Shown: positions 56,701 to 64,000 of the stretch, piece after piece
Layout: each line of letters starts with the position of its first letter
Position numbering within the stretch: the stretch's first letter is position 1
Source of the DNA: Elymus sibiricus
Taxonomy: Eukaryota > Streptophyta > Magnoliopsida > Poales > Poaceae
Assembly (NCBI GenBank): GCA_039707655.1
Contig: CM077666.1
Span: forward strand, 395,331,886-395,395,885
Length of the DNA stretch: 64,000 bases
Reading direction: 5' to 3'
The notes under the pieces: model-generated
Databases searched by the model: none
What the model saw: only the letters and a program-made list of their open reading frames with translations
Told to the model about the DNA's origin: nothing
Program-made: the position numbers and the translations under genes

Positions 56701-58443
56701 GGGGAAATCCGGACTCGTCCGGCCCATACACTGGACAGGCGCGCGTTGGGGGTAGCGCTAGGTCGCTACTTGGTGACCTACGCCTCAAGTAGGACTGGTT
56801 TTTGGAGCTTCGCTCGGTCTCGTTCGATTTTCTATCTTTTTTTCATTTGTTTTTCGTTGAGTTTTCACTGGTTTTCTTCGATTTTTCTTTTCTCTCTTTT
56901 TTTTTTTTTGCTTTTCATTGTTTTCTTCAGTTTTTATTTTTTCTTCATTATACTTTGGTTTTCTTTTGTTTCTTTCTTGGTTGTCTTCGTATTCTTCAGT
57001 TTTTTGTGCTTTCCTTTTTGTTTCTTTGTCAGTTTTTATTGGTTTTTCTTATTTTAAACGCATGTCTACTTTTTCTCGTTACACAATATACATTTTTAGA
57101 GCACTCGTGAAATATATTTTTGATACATGTTGGACATTTTTTAAATAGATAATGTACATCTTGTTAAATACATATTTTGAATACTTTCTCGAATACAATA
57201 TATATAGGAGTAGAATTTTCTATCATAGCTTACCACATAACTAGTTAAGGTTTTCGACGGTGTAAAAGTTTCAAAAAAATATGAAACAAATACTGGAACA
57301 ACACACCTATAATATAACATGATCCAACAGAGGGATTGAAAAAATACGGTTGTATGTGTCCTGGACAAAAAAAAACGGTCCAGTATATATTTATGTCGCA
57401 GTAAGCTGAAATTATTATCTTTTGCCGAGGAGTCATCAATGCATATTTTCACAATCTCTTCATTGGATCATCTTATTACATTAGAGTGATGCTTTAATAT
57501 TTATTTGATAAGTTTTTAACCGATAAAAGCTCGGCGAGGCTTAACAAGTTCTGTGGAAATTAGACAAAGCTTTTGTATCAAGCATACTTTGTGGTCACCA
57601 CAATCTGAACCGCGCAAGCCACTTGGGGATACGAGCCAATGGGTCAGAGAAACTTTCCATTCAAACTTTTCCCTGATTTCCACTGTTCCATAGTATTTCC
57701 TCATATAGATGATGTGGGCCATAGTCTACACCAGGCTAGGCCTGCATACCTACTAGTCCCTCACGCAGAAAGGTTCTAGTCTCGACATCTCCCCCCTGCA
57801 CGTAGCGTGCAGGCTCGTGGACCCATGCAACACCCCTCCCACCAATCGACTGCTAGCACGTCTCTCTCTAGTCGCTCTCTCACCTCACCGGCTCACCCTA
57901 CCCAGACATTTCTCCCTATCTCTCATCCCCAAATCTGGATCGAGAGCATGCCTGACCCCGCACCCCATCCTCTATCTCACGCATCCACTGCCCGGCCTCC
58001 CCTCAGCCATGCTCTTAACCACCACCACTAGTAGCTCTGGCCATTATCAATCTGCTCCGCCTCTCCATCGTCGATGTGCCTCCTCTCGTCCGCGATGAGG
58101 TGGTGGTGGACGAAGCCGCTGGCTTGCTCTAGTTTCTTCCTCCCCCATCTGGCTTCTTCCTACGCACTGGTGGAGCTGATCCAACATGGATTGTGCCACC
58201 GTCTTCCACCTCCACCTCAATGTCGCTGACCGCCAACCCCTCATCTGCTCGTGTCCGTTGAGCCTGCATCCCCGGTGAACCCGTTGCCTCCCTCCGACGG
58301 ATTCCCTCACAACCTTTGCCTCGCAGAGTCCGTGTGATGTGAAGAGGAGCAAGGGGTAGGACGCCATGGAGATCCATGGCATCTTACATCGCCAGGCCAT
58401 AGCTCTTTGTACGTCATCGTCGTCAGGCTCGGGCCTTTCACGT
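56701..58443. other. Unclassified region before element D
   Basis: Holds a second T-rich stretch (56820-57060) starting after GGTCGCTACTTGGTGACCTA, AT-rich DNA to about 57760, and a GC-rich patch (57780-58440). Short overlapping frames on both strands in that patch (e.g. minus 58047-58478) have no recognised domain and run into the LTR of D, so I do not call a gene. Confidence 0.45.
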
Positions 58444-59843
58444 TGATATGTCTTCGTCGTATCTACTTTTCCAAACACTTTTGCTCTTGTTTTGGACTCT
58501 AATTTGCATGATTTGAATGAAACTAACCCGGAGTGACGCTGTTTTCAGCAGAACTACCATGATGTTGTTTTTGTGCAGAAATCAAAGTTCTCGGAATTGG
58601 ACAAAGTTTTTTGGAGAATTTTTATGGAATATATAAAAATTATTGGCGCAAGAATCAACAGAAGAGGGGCCACCTATTGCCCACAAGGCAACAGGGCGTG
58701 CCCTGATGCCTTGTGGGGCCCACAGGTGGCCGTCTGACCTAATTCCAACGCTATAAATTCACTTTCCCCGAGAAAAAAATAAGAGAAGAAGTTTCATCAT
58801 GTTTTATGATACGGAGCCACCGCCACCTCCTGTTCTTCATTGGGAGGGCCGATCTGGAGTCCGTTCGGGGCTCCGGAGAGGGGGATTCGACGTCGTCGTC
58901 ATCATCAACCATCCTTCATCACCAATTTCATGATGCTCACCACCGTGTGTGAGTAATTTCTTCGTAGGCTTGCTGGACGGTGATGGGTTGGATGAGATTT
59001 ATCATGTAATCGAGTCAATTTTGTTAGGGCTTGATCCCTAGTATCCACTATGTTCTGAGATTGATGTTGCTATGACTTTGCTATGCTTAATGCTTGTCAC
59101 TAGGGCCCGAGTGCCATGATTTCAGATCTGAACCCTTTATGTTTTCATGAATATATTTGTGTTCTTGATCCTATCTTGCAAGTTGTATGCACCTATTACG
59201 TGTTATGATCCGCATACCCCAAGGTGACAATAATCGGGATTCTTTCCGGTGATTACCGTAGTTTGAGGAGTTCATGTATTCACTAAGTGCAATGCTTTGT
59301 TCCGGTTCTCTATTAAAAGGAGGCCTTAATATCCCTTAGATTTCCTTATGGACCCCGCTGCCACGGGAGGGTAGGACAAAAGATGTCATGCAAGTTCTTA
59401 CTATAAGCACGTATGACTATATACGGAATACATGCCTACATTACATTGATGAATTGGAGCTATTGTGTATCGCTCTAGGTTGTGGCTGTTACATGATGAA
59501 TGTCATCCAACAATTATCCATCACTGATCCAATGCCTACGCTTTTCACATATTGATCTTTGCTAAGTTACTTTTGCTGCTGCTGGTGTTGCAATCACTAC
59601 AAAACTGCTATTGTTACTGTTTCTGTTCCTATTGCTACTGTTACTACTGCTATCAAAACTATCATACTACTGTGCTACTAAATGCTTTGCTGCAGATATT
59701 TAGTTCTCCAGGCATGGTTGAATTGACAACTCAACTGCTAATACTCGCAAATATTCTTTGGCTCCCCTTGTGTCGAATCAATATATTTGGGTGAAATACT
59801 ACCCTCGAAGACTGTTGCGATCCCCTATACTTGTGGGTTATCA
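58444..59843 (+). repeat. 5' LTR of element D (Athila-lineage Gypsy, Sabrina/WHAM-like)
   Basis: Opens TGATATGTCTTCGTCGTATC and ends TGTGGGTTATCA, directly before a primer site. A TATAAAT box is at 58752-58758. The R/U5 part contains phrases I recognise from abundant Triticeae Athila elements (e.g. GGGCCCGAGTGCCATGATTT). A trinucleotide-rich segment at 59565-59690 (CTG/TAC-type) lies near its end. The other LTR is beyond the window. Confidence 0.85.
58752..58758 (+). promoter_or_regulatory. TATA box of element D LTR
   Basis: ACGCTATAAATTCAC, placed about 310 bases into the LTR. Confidence 0.8.
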
Positions 59844-59854
59844 AGACCTTTTTC

Positions 59855-59872
59855 TGGCTCCGTTGCCGGGGA
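59855..59872 (+). promoter_or_regulatory. Primer-binding site of element D (tRNA-Asp type)
   Basis: TGGCTCCGTTGCCGGGGA differs by one base from TGGCGCCGTTGCCGGGGA, the site complementary to tRNA-Asp used by Athila elements. Confidence 0.88.
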
Positions 59873-59921
59873 GCATAGCTCTATTTGTTGAGTCACTTGG
59901 GATTTATATCTGTTGATCACT

Positions 59922-61640
59922 ATGAAGAATCTAAAAGACGCTAAGACCAAGATCGTTCCCTCTAAGACGAGGGGAGGTAAGGAACTGCCATCACACTCTG
60001 CACTTGATTCACCTTCTGTTTTGAGTAGGCTTGCGACACCACCACCTGCTATTCATTCTGATATGTCGCAAGTAATTGATGATACAACTTCTGCTATGAA
60101 TGATACTTATGATGATGCTAGTACTATGCTTGATGATACTGTGCCATTAGGTGAATTTCTTGATGAACAAATTGCTAAAGCTAAAGAAATTGAAAATGTT
60201 GAAACTCTTGAAAATTATGATTCACCTATTATGCCTAGTCCTCCTACTAGAGTTGAAATGCCTAAGATACCTGATGGTTATGTTTTTGATGGAGAGACAG
60301 CTAGGGCAATTCTTGCTTGTAATGATAGAGATGATGTTAGAAAATTACTGGCTAAGCTGAAAGAAAAGTCTATGATGGAGTGAATGAAATATGATCCTAA
60401 GTTTGCTACCTCTCTTATATTTGTTACCGATAAAGATTATGAATTCTATGTCGATCCTGAGCTAATTACTTTGGTTGAATCTGATCCTTTTCATGGTTAT
60501 GAAACTGAAACTGTTGTGGCACATCTTACTAAGTTGAATGAGTATAGCCACCCTATTTGCTCATGAGGAAAAAATTCGCTATTACTATATTCTTAAGTTG
60601 TTTCCTTTCTCATTAAAGGGTGATGCTAAGAAATGGTTTAATACTCTTGCTCCTGGTTGTGTGCGTAGTCCCCAGGATATGATATATTACTTCTCTGAAA
60701 AATATTTTCCTGCTCATAAGAAACAAGCTGCTTTACAGGAAATATTTAACTTTGTGCAAATTGAAGAAGAGAATCTCCCTCAAGCTTGGGGGAGGCTTCT
60801 CCAATTACTTAATGCTTTGCCTGATCATCTTAAGAAAAATGAAATACTTGATATCTTTAAAATGGACTAACCGATGCTTCTAGGGACTACCTAGATAGTT
60901 GTGCTGGTTGTGTTTTCAGGGAACGAACTGTTGGACGGGCTAAAGAACTATTGAATAATATATTAAAGAATGCCGATGATTGGACACTTCCTGAACCTCC
61001 ACCTAAGCCAACTCTGAAGAAAAGAGGTATTCTATTCCTCAGTCCTGAAGATATGCAAGAAGCTAAAAAATCTATGAAGAAAAAAGGTGTTAAAGCTGAA
61101 GATGTTAAGAATCTACCACCTATTGAAGAAATACATGGACTTGATAATCCGACACAGGTAGTAGAGGTAAATTCTCTTCATAGATTCAATGAAAGTGATA
61201 TTCCCTATAATAAATCTGCTAGTCAATGTTTGGATGAATTTGATAACTACATTGTTAAGCAAGAGAATTTCAATATGTATGTTAGCAATCAATTAAAACG
61301 AAATGCCATCATGATTAATCGCTTGAGTGATTTGATGTTTAGAAATGCTAATGATGTTAAAGGCTTAAGTAGACATGCTTCTATGGTTCAGACTCAGCTA
61401 GAACAAATTGCTAAGTCACAAAATGATTTGCTTGATGAGATGAATAATAAAATGAATGATCATGCTATTAGAGTTGTTACCAGGGGAGGTAGAATGACTC
61501 AGGAGCCCTCATATCTTGAAGGTCACCCTAAAAGAATTGAGCAAGATTCTCAGAGAAATAATATTGATGCGCCTAGTCCATCTAAGAAGAAAAAGAAAAA
61601 GAAAATGATAGGACTTTGCATGCTTCTAGTGAACCTGAGA
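59922..61640 (+). pseudogene. gag of element D (Athila type), several frame breaks
   Basis: Starts MKNLKDAKTKI at 59922 and runs to TGA 60381-60383. It reads on in frame (ESDPFHGYETETVVAHLTKL) to a shift near 60555. The capsid core follows: YYYILKLFPFSLKGDAKKWF, FSEKYFPAHKK and LPQAWGRLLQLLNALPDH to 60870. After another disturbance it continues from about 60951 (WTLPEPPPKPTLKKRGILFL) through a coiled-coil-like part (RLSDLMFRNANDVKGLSRHASM) to a Lys run near 61590. An acidic stretch (61616-61834) follows in another frame. Athila gag is long, so the size fits. Confidence 0.85.
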
Positions 61641-61843
61641 TAGAAAAACCTCCTGAGAATCATGATGATGTTTCTATTTCTGATGCTGAGACACAATCTG
61701 GTAATGAACATTCAGCTAATGATAATGATAATGATGATGTTCATGTTGATGCTCAACCAGATAATGATGTAGAAATAGAACCTGCTGTTGATCTTAATAA
61801 CCCACCTCCTAAGAATAGAAGATATGACAAATGAGACTTCGTT

Positions 61844-62656
61844 GCTAGAAAACATGGAAAGGAAAGAGAACCATGGGTTCAAAAACCTATGCCTTTTCCT
61901 ACTAAACCATCTAAAAACAAGGATGAGGAAGATTTTGAGCGCTTTGTTGAAATTCTTAGACTTGTCTTTTTGCGTACTCGCTTGATTGATATGTTGAAAA
62001 TGTCTCCCTATGCTAAATACATGAAAGATATTGTCACTAATAAAAGAAAGATACCTGAATCTGAAATTTCCACCATGCTTGCAAATTATTCTTTTAAGGG
62101 TGGAGTACCTAAAAATTTAGGAGATCCCGGAATACCTACTATACCATGCTCCATTAAAAGAAGTTATGTTAAAACTGCTCTATGTGATTTGGGAGCCGGT
62201 GTTAGTGTTATGCCTTTCTCTTTATATAAAAGACTTGATTTGAATAAGCTCACACCTACTGAAATATCTTTGCAAATGGCTGATAAATCAACTGCTATAC
62301 CTATTGGAATTTGCGAGGACGTTCCCGTTGTAGTTGCAAATGTTACTATCTTAACAGACTTTGTTATACTTGATATGCACGAGGACGACAACATGTCAAT
62401 TATCCTTGGAAGACCCTTTTTGAATACTGTAGGGGCTGTTATTGATTGCAACAAAAGCAAGGTCACTTTTCATGTCCATGGTAATGAGCATACGGTTTAT
62501 TTTCCGAAGAAACAAAGTTTGGTGAATGGTATTAATTGTATTGAAAAGGTTTCGACAATCACTATTGGAGGATTCAAATTTCCTCTTCCTACTGTCGAAA
62601 AGAAATATGAAATTCTTATTGTTGGGGAGATGCATATCCCCATTGAGGTAACTTAG
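61844..62656 (+). pseudogene. Aspartic protease region of element D
   Basis: Begins with FPTKPSKNKDEEDFERFVEIL, the usual start of the Athila protease module. The active site appears as CDLGAGVSVMPFSLYKRL near 62185-62240, where most Athila copies also have D-L-G-A. The second block IILGRPFLNTVGAVIDCN lies near 62400. The frame ends at TAG 62654-62656, before any RT motif. RT should follow within a few hundred bases in an autonomous Athila, but the next sequence is non-coding. Confidence 0.85.
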
Positions 62657-63445
62657 TGTTATACGAAAGTTCTTCGGTTTCATGTTACTCGGAAATAGTT
62701 TGTTAATAAGACTTGATCAACCTTATTAATGGATTCTTTTTTAGGGGCATGTGGTCGACGAATTTAGTAAGCACAACTTTCTGTAATCTTAGTTTTCTCT
62801 CTGTTATTTATAGTTTAATAAAGCAAAATGTCATGATTATCCTGTTTTCTGAATTATCCGTGCAATAAAAAAATGGCCCAAAAATAAAAGTGCTCAGAAT
62901 GCAATAAAATTTTAACATAATTTTTTCTGGAATATATAAGAATCTTTGGCACTGAGAACAACCCAGGGGGTGCACCTATTGCTCACAAGGCAACAGGGCG
63001 CGACCACCCCCTAGGGGCGCGCCAAGATGCCTTATGGGTCCCACAGGGACCCACTCACTTATCTCTTCAGCCCACTTCATCTCCTACCTCCAGAAAAAAT
63101 CGTGGTAGCTCTCTCTCTCTCGCGCGTTCTTGCTACTAAACCTGAGATTTTTGATCTCTTTACTCGGAGCTCCGTTTCTGAAACTGTTTTGAGGGATTGC
63201 TCCTTGGTATGTGACTCTCCCATTGCTCCAATTAGTTTTTGTCCTAGTGGATTATATTTTGCATAAATTGCTGCTATTGGTGCTACTAAAAATGAGCTTG
63301 CATGTTTAATTCTTTGAGTTCTAAGTAGTTAGAATGCTTGATATAGCCTCTAGGCACTTGTAGGAGTAGTTGCCATCAATCTTGTGAAGTTTTGTTAACA
63401 TCATTTTGTGGTCCAAAATTTTTCAGAAAATTTGTTCTTAGGAAA
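62657..63445 (+). promoter_or_regulatory. Element D internal spacer with LTR-like promoter segment
   Basis: Non-coding. Positions 62925-63060 resemble the promoter part of D's own LTR (58620-58735): both contain GGAATATATAA, then CACCTATTG, then CTCACAAGGCAACAGGGCG (CCCACAAG in the LTR), GATGCCTTAT/TG and GGTCCCACAGG-like phrases. A CT repeat (63110-63122) and a leader-like stretch follow, up to the ATG at 63446. It looks like a promoter and leader for the next ORF. Confidence 0.55.
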
Positions 63446-64000
63446 ATGAACTTCCTTCGGAGAGGTTCTTTGAGTCGGAGCCCCAAGGGTGTCCTTGGGG
63501 ATGCCCCTGATCATGACCTCAATATTCCGTGCAGGACGGAGATCCGACCATGCGAGTGGCCGCACAACACCTTCATGAACGAAGCCGGGTTCCGTCAAGA
63601 GTTCGCATAATTTGTTGCGAACGCCGGGCTGACCTACTTCCTCGCAGATGACTATGACCAGCACCACATCCTTACAAATTCCTTTGTGCAAAATTTTTAT
63701 TTCATGCCTAGGCTCGATATTCCCATGGTGCATTTTGATTTATATGCTGAACATCATGAGTTAACGCTAGCTAAGTTTTGTGAGATATGCTTGATCCCTT
63801 CTGATGGGGATTTGAGGGAGCCTCGGCCTGAGGAGTTCGAGGACTTCCTTCGCACTTTGACTGTGGGAAAATTTAGGGGCGTGTCGAAAGCCCGTGTTAC
63901 TAGCTTGCATTTTTCCGCTGTGCACTACTTTGCTTTATTCATAGGGAAATGCTTGACTACCAGGGAGGAAGGTGGTACGCTTAGTGCCCCTGACCTCGCC
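63446..64000 (+). pseudogene. Second ORF of element D, continuing past the window; unknown function
   Basis: Starts MNFLRRGSLSRSPKGVLGDA. After 54 codons TAA at 63608-63610 interrupts it, but the same frame stays open to the window end (FVANAGLTYFLADDYDQHH, NSFVQNFYFMPRLDIPMV, FCEICLIPSDGDLREPRPEEF, HFSAVHYFALFIGKCL). I recognise similar sequences as repeat-associated Triticeae hypothetical proteins, possibly the Athila ORF1-type group, but cannot assign a domain. It replaces pol in position. The stop is a single-base change from a sense codon such as GAA or CAA. Confidence 0.65.

Noticed and set aside
57807..58478. Possible gene in the GC-rich patch before element D
   Set aside because: Overlapping short frames on both strands, one running into the LTR; no domain or splice evidence.
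1..64000. CRISPR arrays, operons, ribosome binding sites, phage or plasmid functions
   Set aside because: No such structure is visible. The tandem repeats present lie within LTRs or coding linkers, and all coding content is plant-type.

Overview
This window looks like intergenic nuclear DNA of a large-genome grass, most likely Triticeae (wheat, barley, Aegilops or rye). The evidence is nested LTR retrotransposons with 5-bp target duplications, a Sire/Maximus-type Copia with its extra 3' ORF, Tat- and Athila-lineage Gypsy elements, a giant-LTR non-autonomous element (LARD) and a Stowaway-type MITE. No bacterial signals are present. Family names rest on recognised protein motifs and LTR ends, not on a database search.

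Layout. (1) 1-20405: a Tat-lineage Gypsy element, A, on + (pol 1-3375, window starts inside it). It carries a six-exon gene on the opposite strand (17696 down to 4064). An intact-structure second Tat element, B (4800-14579, TSD GAAAG), sits in intron 5 of that gene. A's presumed 3' LTR (18440-19370) is followed directly by a primer-binding site and a truncated gag, so this LTR has internal sequence on both sides. (2) 20406-42824: a Maximus-like Copia on -, lacking its 3' end. Its integrase is split by a 10.8-kb LARD (27006-37779, TSD TGTAT) made of two 4.7-kb LTRs around 1.38 kb of non-coding DNA. (3) 42825-46524: the 5' part (LTR, gag, protease) of a further Tat-type Gypsy, C, on -, cut by the Maximus insertion. 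(4) 46525-58443: the only stretch not dominated by LTR elements. It holds a MITE, one probable host-type gene on - (50703-51389, degenerate trypsin/HtrA-like), a poly(A)-tailed retroposon with a 14-bp target duplication just upstream of it, and low-complexity repeat blocks. (5) 58444-64000: an Athila-lineage Gypsy, D (resembling Sabrina/WHAM), with LTR, gag and protease but no visible reverse transcriptase. A second ORF runs off the window end behind a promoter-like segment that resembles D's own LTR.

How it fits together. Nesting gives a relative order: B after A; LARD after Maximus; Maximus after C. Nearly all element genes are broken by in-frame stops, mostly TAG. The most interesting structures are the antisense spliced gene of A (all exon phases agree, own TATA box, paired introns with a perfect hairpin), the LTR with internal sequence on both sides, the tandem-repeat linkers between RNase H and integrase in A and B, and the internal LTR-like segment in D.
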